64,000 bases of DNA from Lysobacterales bacterium 63-13 (GTDB lineage Bacteria > Pseudomonadota > Gammaproteobacteria > Xanthomonadales > Rhodanobacteraceae). The stretch lies in the NCBI GenBank assembly GCA_001899855.1, contig MKWR01000027.1, positions 1 to 64,000 on the forward strand. Direction: 5' to 3'. Position 1 is the stretch's first letter. Each line of letters begins with the position of its first letter. A program made the translations under genes and the position numbers. Of the stretch, positions 8,181-17,434 are shown in pieces. Under the pieces are notes generated by a model that ran no database searches, had not been told where the DNA came from, and was given only the letters and a program-made list of their open reading frames with translations.

Positions 8181-11018
8181 ATGCCACACGCAGCCCTCGA
8201 CCTGAACACGCCGACCGCAGACGAGGTCAAGACGACGACGTGTTACATGTGTGCGTGTCGCTGCGGCATCCGCGTGCACCTGAAGGACGGCCGCGTCCGC
8301 TACATCGATGGCAATCCGCAGCACCCGGTCAATCGCGGCGTGATCTGCGCCAAGGGTTCGGCCGGGATCAAGCAGCATTATTCGCCGGCGCGATTGAGCA
8401 AACCGCTGCTGCGCACGGGTGAGCGCGGTGCCGGCGAGTTCCGCGAAATCGAGTGGGACGAGGCACTGGCGCTGGCGGCGCAGTGGCTGGGCGATATCCG
8501 CAAGCGCAATCCCGATGAACTGGCGTTCTTCACCGGTCGCGACCAGTCGCAAGCGCTGACCGCCTGGTGGGCGCAGCAGTTCGGCACCACCAACTATGCC
8601 GCGCACGGCGGCTTCTGCTCGGTCAACATGGCCGCCGCCGGCATGTACACCTTTGGCGGAAGTTTCTGGGAGTTTGGCGAACCCGATTGGGAGCTGACGA
8701 AATACCTGATGCTGTGGGGCGTAGCCGAGGATCACGATTCCAATCCGATCAAGCTCGGCCTCGGCAAGTTGAAGGCGCGCGGGGCAAAGATCGTCGCCAT
8801 CAATCCGGTGCGTACCGGCTATGGTGCGATTGCCGACGAATGGGTGCCGATCAATCCCGGCAGCGATGGCCTGCTCGCCGGGGCCTTCATCCACGAACTC
8901 CTGCGCCATGACCGCGTCGATCTCGATTACCTCGTGCGTTACACGAATGCGCATCACCTGGTGATTCGCGACGCTGGCGCGGCGGACGATGGCTTGATCG
9001 CGCGCGACGCCGCAGGCCATGCGCTGTGTGCTGCGCGCGCGACAGCGAATGATTCCACCGATGGCGGCGACAAGGGCGCGGGAACCATCCTGGCTCGTGC
9101 GGACGCGATCGACATTTCGCCCCTGGTCGTCGGCGAATACATCCTCGCCGACGGGCGCACGGCAGTGCCCTCGTTCCAGTTGCTCGCCGAACGCTTTCTC
9201 GCCGACGAGTACACGCCGGAATCGGTGAGCGCACGCTGCGGCGTCGATGTCACGACCATCCGCCGGCTGGCCCGCGAACTCGCCGAAACCGCGTTCGACC
9301 AGGCCATCAGCCTCGACCAGGCGTGGACCGATGCCCACGGTCGCGAGCACGCGAGCATGCGCGGTCGCCCGGTTTCAATGCACGCCATGCGTGGCATCTC
9401 GGCGCACGCCAACGGCTTTCATACCTGCCGCACCCTGCACATCCTGCAGATGCTGCTCGGCGCCATCGATACGCCGGGCAGCTTCCGCTACCAGCCGCCG
9501 TATCCGAAATCGGCACCACCGCCGAATCGGCCCGGCAAATCGCGCAAGGACAACGGCAGCCTCGATGGTGGCCCGCTCGGGTACGTGCAATCGCCCGAGG
9601 ACCTGCTGGTCGATGCCGATGGCCAGCCGCGACGCCTCGACAAGGCCTATTCCTGGCAGCATCCGCTGGCCGCGCACGGCATCATGCAATCGGTGATCCG
9701 CAATGCCTGGGCCGGCGACCCGTATCGCATCGACACCTTGTTCATGTTCATGGCGAACATGGGCTGGAACTCGTCGATGAACACGATGGGGACGCGGCAG
9801 ATGCTGTGCGACCGCGATGCCGACAGCGGCGAATACCGCATTCCGCACATCATCTATTCCGACGCCTACCTTTCCGAGACGGTGGCGTTCGCCGATCTCG
9901 TATTGCCGGATACGACATACCTGGAACGCCACGATTGCATCAGCATGCTCGACCGGCCAATCTCCGATGCCGATTGCGCGGCCGATGCGATCCGCCAGCC
10001 GGTCGTCGAAGCGGATCGCGACGTGCGCCCGTTCCAGGACGTGCTGATCGATCTCGGCACGCGCATTGGTTTGCCGGGCCTGCTGAATGACGATGGCACG
10101 GCGAAGTATCCCGGCGGCTTCGCCCAGTACATGGTCGAGCACGAGCGCGCGCCCGGCGTCGGCATGCTTGCCGGCTGGCGCGGCGCGGATGGATCCCGCT
10201 CGGGCTTTGGCGAGCCGAATCCGCAGCAACTCAAGCGCTATGTCGAACACGGCTGCGTTTGGGAGGCGCGGGTTCCCGATGCGGCGCGCTACTACAAGAT
10301 GGCCAATCGCGATTACCTGGCCTGGGCCAAGTCGCTGGGTTTCGTCGGCTCGACCGAGGCCATCGTCATGCAGTTCTACTGCGAAACCCTGCAACGTTTC
10401 CGGCTTGCCGCGCGGGGGCATGGCGCACAGCAGCCGCCGGAGAGCGAACGTGAACGCGTGGCGCGCTATTTCGATCCGTTGCCGTTCTGGTACGGGCACC
10501 TGGATTCAAGCGGTTCCGCAGGCGAAGCCGACTATCCACTTTCCGCAATCACCCAGCGACCCATGTTCATGTATCACAGCTGGGGTTCGCAGAATGCCTG
10601 GCTGCGACAGATCGCGACACGCAACTATCTGTACCTGAACCCACGAACCGCCGGGACGAATGGTGTTGGCGACGGCGACTGGATCTGGCTGGTGTCGCCA
10701 ATCGCGCGCATCCGCGTGCAGGCACGATTCCACTCGGCAACCGCGCCCGGGACCGTGTGGACGTGGAACGCGATCGGCAAGCGCAAGGGGGCGTGGAAGC
10801 TCGCTGCCCATGCGCCGGAGAATCGCGATGGCTTCCTGCTCAATCACCTGATCAACGAACTGCTGCCCTCGGAGCGGAATTCGCCAGGCTGCGCGAATGC
10901 CGATCCGCTCACTGGCCAGGCCGCCTGGTTCGACCTGCGCGTACGCATTGAACGCGATCCAACGCCGCAGGTGGATGGCCACCGCATTGAAATGAACGAG
11001 ACGAGGGCGATGCGATGA
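8181..11018 (+). CDS. soeA: Sulfite dehydrogenase (quinone), molybdoprotein subunit
   Basis: This is the catalytic subunit of the membrane-bound, cytoplasm-facing SoeABC complex, which oxidises sulfite to sulfate and reduces quinone. The 945 residues have the [4Fe-4S] motif C21-x2-C24-x3-C28 with C56, then the molybdopterin domain. HGGFCSVNMAAAG supplies the probable Mo-ligand cysteine, and the family strings FFTGRDQSQ, WGVAEDHDSNPIK and MHAMRGISAHANGFHTC follow. There is no Tat signal. I assign SoeA over other DMSO-reductase relatives because the sequence matches my memory of the Allochromatium protein and the Fe-S and DmsC-like partners follow. A TTG at 8178 is also possible. No good ribosome site is seen. 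The stop overlaps the next start in ATGA. Confidence 0.88.
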   Translation: MPHAALDLNTPTADEVKTTTCYMCACRCGIRVHLKDGRVRYIDGNPQHPVNRGVICAKGSAGIKQHYSPARLSKPLLRTGERGAGEFREIEWDEALALAAQWLGDIRKRNPDELAFFTGRDQSQALTAWWAQQFGTTNYAAHGGFCSVNMAAAGMYTFGGSFWEFGEPDWELTKYLMLWGVAEDHDSNPIKLGLGKLKARGAKIVAINPVRTGYGAIADEWVPINPGSDGLLAGAFIHELLRHDRVDLDYLVRYTNAHHLVIRDAGAADDGLIARDAAGHALCAARATANDSTDGGDKGAGTILARADAIDISPLVVGEYILADGRTAVPSFQLLAERFLADEYTPESVSARCGVDVTTIRRLARELAETAFDQAISLDQAWTDAHGREHASMRGRPVSMHAMRGISAHANGFHTCRTLHILQMLLGAIDTPGSFRYQPPYPKSAPPPNRPGKSRKDNGSLDGGPLGYVQSPEDLLVDADGQPRRLDKAYSWQHPLAAHGIMQSVIRNAWAGDPYRIDTLFMFMANMGWNSSMNTMGTRQMLCDRDADSGEYRIPHIIYSDAYLSETVAFADLVLPDTTYLERHDCISMLDRPISDADCAADAIRQPVVEADRDVRPFQDVLIDLGTRIGLPGLLNDDGTAKYPGGFAQYMVEHERAPGVGMLAGWRGADGSRSGFGEPNPQQLKRYVEHGCVWEARVPDAARYYKMANRDYLAWAKSLGFVGSTEAIVMQFYCETLQRFRLAARGHGAQQPPESERERVARYFDPLPFWYGHLDSSGSAGEADYPLSAITQRPMFMYHSWGSQNAWLRQIATRNYLYLNPRTAGTNGVGDGDWIWLVSPIARIRVQARFHSATAPGTVWTWNAIGKRKGAWKLAAHAPENRDGFLLNHLINELLPSERNSPGCANADPLTGQAAWFDLRVRIERDPTPQVDGHRIEMNETRAMR

Positions 11019-12781
11019 CCCTGCCGCAATGGATGACCCTGGTTATCGTGATCGCTGCGGTGGCCCTGTTCGCCAGCGAGAAGGTGCGCATCGACCTGGT
11101 TGCGCTGATCGTCCTCGTCCTGCTGGTTGTCCTGCAACTGGTTACACCGGCCGAGGCGCTGGCCGGTTTCAGCAACGAGGCGACAATCACGGTCGCCGCC
11201 ATGTTTGCCTTGAGCCTTGGCATCGAGCGCTCGGGGGCGCTGGAGCCGCTCGGGCGCGTGCTCTCCCGCATCCGCAAGCCATGGCTGCTGACGCTGGCGC
11301 TGATGCTGGCGATCGCACCGATGGGGGCCTTCGTCAAGAACATCGCCCTGGTCGCGACCTTCCTGCCGCTGGCCTTGCGCGTCTGCGCGAACACCGGCAC
11401 CTCGCCGGCGCGCGTGCTGCTGCCGATGGCCTATGCCGCGCAGATGGGTGGCGTCTGCACCTTGATCGGTACCTCGTCGAACCTGCTTGCCGACAGCCTC
11501 GCCCAGCAACACGGCCTGGCCGGATTCGGCGTGTTTGAATTCACCCGCCTCGGCGCGCTGCTGGCCGTGGTCGGCATCACTTACCTGATGCTGGTCGGGC
11601 GCTGGCTGCTGCCGAAGGAAATCTCGCCGGTCGCCGCGGCCGAAACCGATATCGGCAAGTACGTCACCGAGCTCAAGGTCACCGCGCATTCGCCCCTGGT
11701 CGGGCAAACCATTGCCGACGCCAAGCTTGGCGAAAAATACAGCATCTACCCGCTTGAGCTGCTGCGCGGCGATCGTCACCTGTGGTCGCCACGCTCGCAG
11801 GTGCTGGCTGCCGATGATGTGCTGCTGGTGCGCGGCGATTGGGACAAGATCGAGGAATTCCGCAAGCGCGCCGATCTTGAAATCGACCCGGAAAACCGCT
11901 TCGGCCATGACCGCAAGTCGGCACGCATCCTCGTCGAGGTCATGGTCAAGCCGGCCTCGACGATCGAAGGCAGTTCACTGGAAGAACTCGATTTCAGGCG
12001 CAACCACGATGCCATCGCGCTGGCCATCCATCAGCGTGGACGCATCCTCCGCGACAAGCTGAAGGACGTGCGCCTGGCTGCCGGTGACGTGCTCTTGCTG
12101 CTGGTCAGCGAGGAAGCGGCGACCGCATTGCGCAGCGACGAGCGTTTCGTCGTCCTCAGCGAACGCGAGGACACGCGCCGCACTTCCAAGCGCGCCGTCG
12201 CCGCGGTGCTGATCATGATCTCGGTGGTGGTCGTCTCCGGCCTGCACTGGCTGCCGATCCCGGTTGCCGCGATTGCCGGCGCCGTGGCCATGGCCATTGC
12301 CGGGTGCTACGGGCGCAAGGATCTCTACGAAGGCATCGACTGGAAGATCATCGTCCTGCTTGCGGCAATCCTGCCGCTCGGCACAGCCATCGAGAACAGC
12401 GGCTTGTCGCATACCCTGGTCGCGGCCGGCATGGGAGTCGTCGGCGAACATGGCCCGATCGCCGCCTTGCTGATGGTCTACCTGCTGACCGCCCTGCTCA
12501 CGGAATTGATGGGTCACAATCCCTCGGTGGTGCTGATGATCGGCATCGCCATCACCGTGGCGCATTCGGTCGGTGCCGATCCGCGACCGTTCGTCGTCGC
12601 CGTCGCCTTTGCCGCGGCGACCTCGTTCGCCACGCCGGTCGGTTACCCGACCAACACCATGGTCTACTACGCCGGCGGTTATCGCTTCATGGATTTCATG
12701 AAGGTCGGCATTCCGCTGATCGCGATCTTCTGTGCACTCTCGATGTACCTGATCCCCCTGTTCTGGCCGCTGCAACCATGA
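11015..12781 (+). CDS. SLC13-family anion permease with two TrkA-C domains
   Basis: The 588-residue product is a divalent-anion:Na+ symporter-type membrane protein. It has about ten hydrophobic segments in two blocks (1-200 and 395-588) split by a soluble region (about 210-380) holding two RCK_C/TrkA-C domains. Each half has a helical hairpin motif with the family's Ser-Asn-Thr-like signature (LIGTSSN near 155, GYPTNT near 550). Members with this layout often carry sulfate or related oxyanions. It overlaps both soeA and soeB by ATGA, so it sits inside the operon and should be made in step with the enzyme. I infer uptake or export of sulfite or sulfate; direction and substrate are not shown. 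Confidence 0.85.
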   Translation: MTLPQWMTLVIVIAAVALFASEKVRIDLVALIVLVLLVVLQLVTPAEALAGFSNEATITVAAMFALSLGIERSGALEPLGRVLSRIRKPWLLTLALMLAIAPMGAFVKNIALVATFLPLALRVCANTGTSPARVLLPMAYAAQMGGVCTLIGTSSNLLADSLAQQHGLAGFGVFEFTRLGALLAVVGITYLMLVGRWLLPKEISPVAAAETDIGKYVTELKVTAHSPLVGQTIADAKLGEKYSIYPLELLRGDRHLWSPRSQVLAADDVLLVRGDWDKIEEFRKRADLEIDPENRFGHDRKSARILVEVMVKPASTIEGSSLEELDFRRNHDAIALAIHQRGRILRDKLKDVRLAAGDVLLLLVSEEAATALRSDERFVVLSEREDTRRTSKRAVAAVLIMISVVVVSGLHWLPIPVAAIAGAVAMAIAGCYGRKDLYEGIDWKIIVLLAAILPLGTAIENSGLSHTLVAAGMGVVGEHGPIAALLMVYLLTALLTELMGHNPSVVLMIGIAITVAHSVGADPRPFVVAVAFAAATSFATPVGYPTNTMVYYAGGYRFMDFMKVGIPLIAIFCALSMYLIPLFWPLQP

Positions 12782-13653
12782 CCAGCCTGCCCGCAGCCAC
12801 CACCCGCAAGCTCGGCCTGGTCATCGATCTCGACACCTGCGTCGGCTGCCATGCCTGCGCAGTCGCCTGCAAGGAATGGAACGACGGCGGCTCCTTTGGC
12901 CCTCTGCCCGATGCCGACCCGTACGGCAAGGAACCGAGCGGGGTGTGGTTCAACCGGGTGCACAGCTACGAGGTAGCGGGAATAGAGAATAGGGAATCGG
13001 GAGTCGGCGAGAAGCGTGAGCGCTTGGTTTCAGGCTTGGCTTTTCCCACTCCCGATTCTCCATTCCCTGTTCCCGAGCCATCGGCTCGTCCCATTCCCGA
13101 TTCCCCATTCCCGATTCCCGCTCATGCAATGAGCCTCCACTTCCCCCGCTCGTGCCTGCATTGCGAGACGCCGGCGTGCGTGACGGTGTGCCCGACCGGG
13201 GCGAGCTACAAACGTGCCGAGGACGGCATCGTCCTTGTCGATGAAGACAAATGCATCGGTTGCCAGTTGTGCGCCTGGGCGTGCCCGTATGGCGCGCGCG
13301 AGTTCAGCGCGCAGCGCGGTGTCATGCAGAAATGCACCTTGTGCGTCGATCGCATCTACAACGAGACGCTCGACGAAGCCGATCGCCAGCCGGCCTGCGT
13401 GATGGCCTGCCCGACCCGCGCGCGGCATTTCGGCGATCTCGGCGACGCGCAATCGGATGTATCGAAGCTGGTCGCCGAACGCGGCGGCTACGCGCTGATG
13501 CCCGAGTTCGGCTACCAGCCGGTCAACCGCTACCTGCCGCCGCGCCCGCGCCGCGATGCAAGCTGCGCGCAAGCGCAACCAGCCGTTGAAGCAATCGATA
13601 CCGCGCAGCTGTCGCCCCTGCTGCGCTGGGTCGATCGCGTGCTGTCGCGCTGA
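12778..13653 (+). CDS. soeB: Sulfite dehydrogenase (quinone), iron-sulfur subunit, with in-frame repeat insertion
   Basis: This electron-transfer subunit carries four [4Fe-4S] clusters between SoeA and SoeC. All four cysteine motifs are intact: CVGCHACAVAC (from residue 21), CLHCETPACVTVC, CIGCQLCAWAC, and CTLC with the later CVMAC. The ATG at 12778 overlaps the permease stop, although the frame is open upstream. The product is 291 residues, longer than the roughly 235-240 I expect. The extra is about 50 residues from residue 67, encoded by a GGGAAT-type palindromic repeat read in frame. It gives a Pro/Ser-rich linker containing PDSPFP twice. The rest reads as a normal SoeB, so the gene is probably functional. 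Confidence 0.88.
   Translation: MTSLPAATTRKLGLVIDLDTCVGCHACAVACKEWNDGGSFGPLPDADPYGKEPSGVWFNRVHSYEVAGIENRESGVGEKRERLVSGLAFPTPDSPFPVPEPSARPIPDSPFPIPAHAMSLHFPRSCLHCETPACVTVCPTGASYKRAEDGIVLVDEDKCIGCQLCAWACPYGAREFSAQRGVMQKCTLCVDRIYNETLDEADRQPACVMACPTRARHFGDLGDAQSDVSKLVAERGGYALMPEFGYQPVNRYLPPRPRRDASCAQAQPAVEAIDTAQLSPLLRWVDRVLSR
12976..13122. repeat. GGGAAT-rich inverted repeat element inside soeB (copy 2)
   Basis: The left arm (12978-13005) reads GGGAATAGAGAATAGGGAAT followed by CGGGAGTC. The right arm (13047-13120) holds CACTCCCGATTCTCCATTCC and then CCATTCCCGATTCCCCATTC. These are the same arms as the intergenic copies near 8.0, 33.2 and 35.3 kb. This copy lies wholly within an open reading frame, is a multiple of three long and has no stop codon in the soeB frame. 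Confidence 0.85.
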
Positions 13654-13664
13654 AGTCGACGACG

Positions 13665-14720
13665 ATGCGACCGACCTTCTCGATCATCTTCTTCACCGTC
13701 GTTTCGGGTGCGGGTTATGGCTTGTGGCTGCTGGTTGGCCTCGCCCATGCGCTTGTCTGGCCGGGCTGCATGCTCGATCCGGCCACCGGCACCGTGGATG
13801 TCCAGGTTTCGGTTTGCCGGATGCCAAGCACGCTGACGCTCGCCTGGGCTGCCGGCTTCCTCCTCGTCAGTGCCGGCCTGCTGTCGTCGCTCGCTCACCT
13901 CGGCCAACCGCGACGCGCCTGGCGCGCGCTCTCGCAGTGGCGCAGTTCCTGGCTCTCGCGTGAAGGCATCGCGGCACTGCTGGCCTATGTCCCGGCGACG
14001 GGACTGTTTCTGATCTGGTTGGGCCAGCAGTCTCCCGGCCATCTCGTTCCCGCACTGATCCTGGAAAACGAGACTCTCGTGCGCGTGACAGGCGCACTGC
14101 TCGCAGCCGCGTCCGTCGTCACCGTGTTTTGCACGGCCAACATCTATGCCTGCCTGAAGCCGATCAGGGCCTGGCACAATCGGCTGGTTGTTCCCGCCCA
14201 CCTCGCATTCGCGGCGCTCAGTGGCATGCTGCTGCTTTGGGCCCTCGCTGCATTGCCGCGTTGGGACTTGATGCCGGCAGCGCAGGAAACAGTCTGGAGT
14301 GTGCTGCTCCCGTTCGCGGTCATCGTGCTTGCCGTGATCTCCGCTGCCATCAAGCTCGCCTACTGGAAGCAGATCGACCGACCATCAGGCCTGCGCACGG
14401 CGCATGCCATCGGCCTCGATGCGCTGGGCAACGTGCGTTCGTTCGAGCAGCCGCACACGCAGGAAAACTACCTGACCCACGAAATGGGTTTCCGCATTGC
14501 ACGCAAGCATTCACGCAAATTGCGGATGATCTGCCTGCTGGCGGGTTTCGCCACGCCGGCAATCCTTGCCCTGCTGGCCTTGCTGCTGCCCGCGCTTGGC
14601 GCGTTCGCTGCCTGGCTTGCCCTGCTCGCGGGCATGTCCGGCATCTTCCTCGAGCGCTGGCTGTTTTTCGCCGAAGCGCGCCATGCGGTGATGCTTTACT
14701 ACGCTGCCCACGGCGACTGA
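13665..14720 (+). CDS. soeC: Sulfite dehydrogenase (quinone), membrane anchor subunit
   Basis: This DmsC/NrfD-type integral membrane subunit anchors SoeAB to the inner membrane and passes electrons to quinone. The 351 residues contain about eight hydrophobic segments. They also show the DmsC-family features LGQPRRAWRAL and SSWLSREG near residues 80-105, and a late cytoplasmic loop with FEQPHTQENYLTHEMGFRIAR. It starts 12 bases after soeB and is the last gene of the soeA-permease-soeB-soeC operon. No obvious T-tract terminator follows before the DUF481 gene. Confidence 0.87.
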   Translation: MRPTFSIIFFTVVSGAGYGLWLLVGLAHALVWPGCMLDPATGTVDVQVSVCRMPSTLTLAWAAGFLLVSAGLLSSLAHLGQPRRAWRALSQWRSSWLSREGIAALLAYVPATGLFLIWLGQQSPGHLVPALILENETLVRVTGALLAAASVVTVFCTANIYACLKPIRAWHNRLVVPAHLAFAALSGMLLLWALAALPRWDLMPAAQETVWSVLLPFAVIVLAVISAAIKLAYWKQIDRPSGLRTAHAIGLDALGNVRSFEQPHTQENYLTHEMGFRIARKHSRKLRMICLLAGFATPAILALLALLLPALGAFAAWLALLAGMSGIFLERWLFFAEARHAVMLYYAAHGD

Positions 14721-14874
14721 GGACGGGACGTAAAGTTCTGTTTCAGCACCGGTTTTCAGGATAACCGTTCACTTCGCATTCAATTCCACTCGCTAGGATC
14801 GCAACGCCTGCACGTCTGCGATCCAGCGGATTGCGCATCCGGTTTCATCCGCACTCCCCCAGAAGGTAACTCCA

Positions 14875-15642
14875 ATGAAAAATGCACTCCTTGCGGGCGC
14901 TGTCCTGCTTGCCGTTCCCGCGATTGCTTGCGCACAGACTGACGATGGCACGTGGTCGGGCAGCGGCGAGGCCGGCCTCGCCCTGACCAGCGGCAACACC
15001 AAGTCGCAGAACCTCAATGTCAAGCTCGCCTTCAAGAAGGAAGACGCGCAGTGGAAGCACAATTTCTTCGTCAATGCCTTGCGCAGCAAGGGTGAAGCGA
15101 ACGGTGAATACGACCTCACCGCCAACCGCTACGACCTCGGCGCCTCCTCCGGCTACAAGCTCGATGAACGCAGCTACATTGTTGGCGCGGCGCGTTACGA
15201 AAACGACGATTTCTCGCCGTATGCGTACCAGTGGATCGTCTCGCTCGGCTACGGCTACACCTTCATCAAGAACGCCGAAACCGAGTTTTCCGCGGAGGTC
15301 GGCCCCGGCTATCGTCGCCTTGATCCCCGCGCCTATGCGGTCGTGGCCGGCGACCCGCCAGTGACCACGATCATCGACCCGGATGTCGAAGGCAACGTGG
15401 TCGGTCGCGGCTTGATCAGCTACAAGCACAAGTTCAATGATTCAACCGCATTCGAGAACACGACCCTGATCGAAGCCGGCTCGAACAACACGTTCCTGCA
15501 GAACAATGCCGGGCTTTCCGTCAGCATGAGCGAGAAACTCGCCCTCAAGCTCGGCTACGAAGTCCGCCACAACTCGGACGTCACCCCGGACAAGAAGAAG
15601 ACCGACCAGCTCGTCACCACCAATCTCGTCTTCAAGTTCTGA
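14875..15642 (+). CDS. DUF481 outer-membrane beta-barrel protein (YdiY-like)
   Basis: The 255-residue product has a signal peptide (MKNALLAGAVLLAVPAIACA) and then alternating amphipathic strands with the family opening SGEAGLALTSGNTKSQNLN. It ends in a terminal phenylalanine (LVFKF), as expected for a protein inserted by the Bam complex. DUF481 proteins are predicted outer-membrane barrels of unknown role; some relatives respond to salt or acid. AGAAGG lies ahead of the ATG. It is a single gene, 154 bases after soeC, and converges on hemC. Confidence 0.87.
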   Translation: MKNALLAGAVLLAVPAIACAQTDDGTWSGSGEAGLALTSGNTKSQNLNVKLAFKKEDAQWKHNFFVNALRSKGEANGEYDLTANRYDLGASSGYKLDERSYIVGAARYENDDFSPYAYQWIVSLGYGYTFIKNAETEFSAEVGPGYRRLDPRAYAVVAGDPPVTTIIDPDVEGNVVGRGLISYKHKFNDSTAFENTTLIEAGSNNTFLQNNAGLSVSMSEKLALKLGYEVRHNSDVTPDKKKTDQLVTTNLVFKF

Positions 15643-15665
15643 TCCACGGCAAACGCCGTTGCCGG

Positions 15666-15693
15666 AATGGCGAGCCCGCTGCGGCTCGCCATT
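15666..15693. terminator. Hairpin between DUF481 gene and hemC
   Basis: AATGGCGAGCC (15666-15676) pairs with GGCTCGCCATT (15683-15693) across a six-base loop, giving an 11-bp stem between two convergent genes. Only a short, interrupted T stretch follows on the plus strand, so it may be a weak or bidirectional terminator. Confidence 0.55.
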
Positions 15694-15776
15694 TCACGGC
15701 TGCATTCTGCAATCGCATGGCAGACTGCCTGGCCTGCGCAGATGCTCTCTTGCATCCACCCGGATGACCTGGCAAC

Positions 15777-16703
15777 TCAGTGATCGCGAAGCCTGCCTAG
15801 GATTTCTGCCGCACCGCGCTCCAGCAGCAGTGATGCGACCTGTTCGCCGAGTTCGATGCCCCGATCGCGGCCGGAAATTTCGATTTCCGCACGCACCAGC
15901 CGCCCCGTGCCGGCATCGCCAACCAGGCCATAGAGGGCAAGGCCGTTCTCGGTTTCCACGCAATAGCCGGCAATCGGCACATTGCAGCTGCCATGCAGGC
16001 GGCGATTCATGGCGCGCTCGCACTCCACGCAACGGCGTGTATTCGCGTCATCCAGCACGCCAAGCAGGTCGGCCACGCGCTGGTCGCCGCTGCGCTGCTC
16101 GATGGCAATTGCGCCCTGGGCCACGGCGGGCAGCCAGTCCGGCGCCAACAAGCGTGAACGGATGCGCTCCATCATGCCGAGGCGTTCGATGCCGGCACAG
16201 GCGAGGATGATCGCGTCGTAGTTTCCGGCATCGAGTTTCGCCAGCCGCGTATTGACGTTGCCGCGAAGATCGAGCAGTTGCAGATCCGGCCGCAGCGCGC
16301 GCAACTGCGCCTGCCGGCGCAGCGACGAGGTGCCGACGCGCGCGCCTTGCGGCAACTCGGCGAGTCGCGTGCAGGCATTGCTGATGAAGGCATCGGCGGC
16401 ATCGGCGCGTTCGAGCACGGCGCCAAGGGCGAATCCCGGCTCCAGGTCCATCGGCACATCCTTCAGCGAATGCACGGCGATGTCGGCCTGGTCCTCCAGC
16501 ATCGCGACTTCGAGCTCCTTGAGGAACAAGCCCTTGCCGCCAATCTCGGCCAGCGGACGATCCAGCACCTGGTCACCACGCGTGGTCATCGGCACCAGTT
16601 CGATTTCCAGTCCCGCATGCGCGGCGCGCAGGCGCGCGGCCACGTGCTCGGCTTGCCAGAGGGCCAGGGCGCTCTGCCGGGTGGCGATGCGAAGTCGTTT
16701 CAT
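15777..16703 (-). CDS. hemC: Hydroxymethylbilane synthase (porphobilinogen deaminase)
   Basis: HemC joins four porphobilinogen molecules into hydroxymethylbilane for haem synthesis. The 308-residue product starts [18 protein letters not shown] and carries the substrate and cofactor segments KDVPM, GTSSLRR and [19 protein letters not shown] provides the cysteine that binds the dipyrromethane cofactor (about residue 240). The open frame continues 47 codons upstream, but the ATG at 16703 overlaps the algR stop as ATGA and matches the family N-terminus. It is the third gene of algZ-algR-hemC. The hemD gene that often follows in Pseudomonas and relatives is not here. Confidence 0.95.
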   Translation of the reverse strand: MKRLRIATRQSALALWQAEHVAARLRAAHAGLEIELVPMTTRGDQVLDRPLAEIGGKGLFLKELEVAMLEDQADIAVHSLKDVPMDLEPGFALGAVLERADAADAFISNACTRLAELPQGARVGTSSLRRQAQLRALRPDLQLLDLRGNVNTRLAKLDAGNYDAIILACAGIERLGMMERIRSRLLAPDWLPAVAQGAIAIEQRSGDQRVADLLGVLDDANTRRCVECERAMNRRLHGSCNVPIAGYCVETENGLALYGLVGDAGTGRLVRAEIEISGRDRGIELGEQVASLLLERGAAEILGRLRDH

Positions 16704-17434
16704 AGGGTTCTCACCAGTTTGCGCAAGGCCGGCAGGTTGCGGCGGCTGACCTCGAGCTCGGTAGCGACACGTTCGAGTTTGGCCAGCACGCGGCCGTCGC
16801 TGGTGCGGCTGAGGCCGGCCAGCTTGTCGAGTGCGACCAGGCAATTGCGATGGATGCGCACGAAGCGATTGCCGAATTCGACCTCAAGCGCCTTCAGCGG
16901 CTCCTCGATGAGGACTTCGCAGCCGGCATGATGGACGACCACGTACTTGTCTTCGGCGAGCAGGTAGTCGATCTCGGTGACCGGCACGAGGACGAGGTTG
17001 CCGCGCACGCGTGCGCACAGGTGGGTGCGTTCGCGTGCCTTGGCTTCGCCCTTGTCGATCTCGCGCAGCACGTCCCGGTTGAAGCGCCCCGCGCGCTCGA
17101 TGGCCGCGCGCAGCCGTTCGAGACGGATCGGCTTGAGCAGGTAGTCGACCGCATTCGCATCGAACGCGGCCAGGGCATGTTCGTCGTATGCGGTGCAGAA
17201 GATGATGGCAGGTGCATGCTCGAACGAGGCGAGGTGGTGCGCCGCCTCGAGGCCGTCCATTCGCGGCATGCGGATATCCAGCAGCAGCACGTCGGGGCGC
17301 AAGCGTTCGACCAATTCGATCGCTTCGCGGCCATCGCCTGCTTCGGCAACCACTTCGACCGAGCCGACCTGACCCAGCAGGTCGATCAGTCGCTCGCGCG
17401 CCAGCACCTCATCGTCGGCTACGACAACCCTCAT
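16700..17434 (-). CDS. algR: LytTR-type response regulator (AlgR family)
   Basis: The 244-residue regulator has a receiver domain (residues 1-120; acidic pocket D7/D8, phospho-acceptor D53 in [12 protein letters not shown], conserved Lys in LLKPI). A C-terminal LytTR DNA-binding domain follows (about 140-240, with [11 protein letters not shown]). AlgR controls alginate, type IV pili and virulence traits in Pseudomonas; the regulon here is unknown. It overlaps both the sensor gene upstream and hemC downstream by ATGA, so the three should be expressed as one unit. This order is typical of Pseudomonas and xanthomonads. Confidence 0.92.
   Translation of the reverse strand: MRVVVADDEVLARERLIDLLGQVGSVEVVAEAGDGREAIELVERLRPDVLLLDIRMPRMDGLEAAHHLASFEHAPAIIFCTAYDEHALAAFDANAVDYLLKPIRLERLRAAIERAGRFNRDVLREIDKGEAKARERTHLCARVRGNLVLVPVTEIDYLLAEDKYVVVHHAGCEVLIEEPLKALEVEFGNRFVRIHRNCLVALDKLAGLSRTSDGRVLAKLERVATELEVSRRNLPALRKLVRTL

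Noticed and set aside
12304-12777. Upstream extension of the soeB reading frame
   Set aside because: It lies wholly within the permease gene in another frame. The ATG at 12778 overlaps the permease stop and starts just before the first cluster motif.
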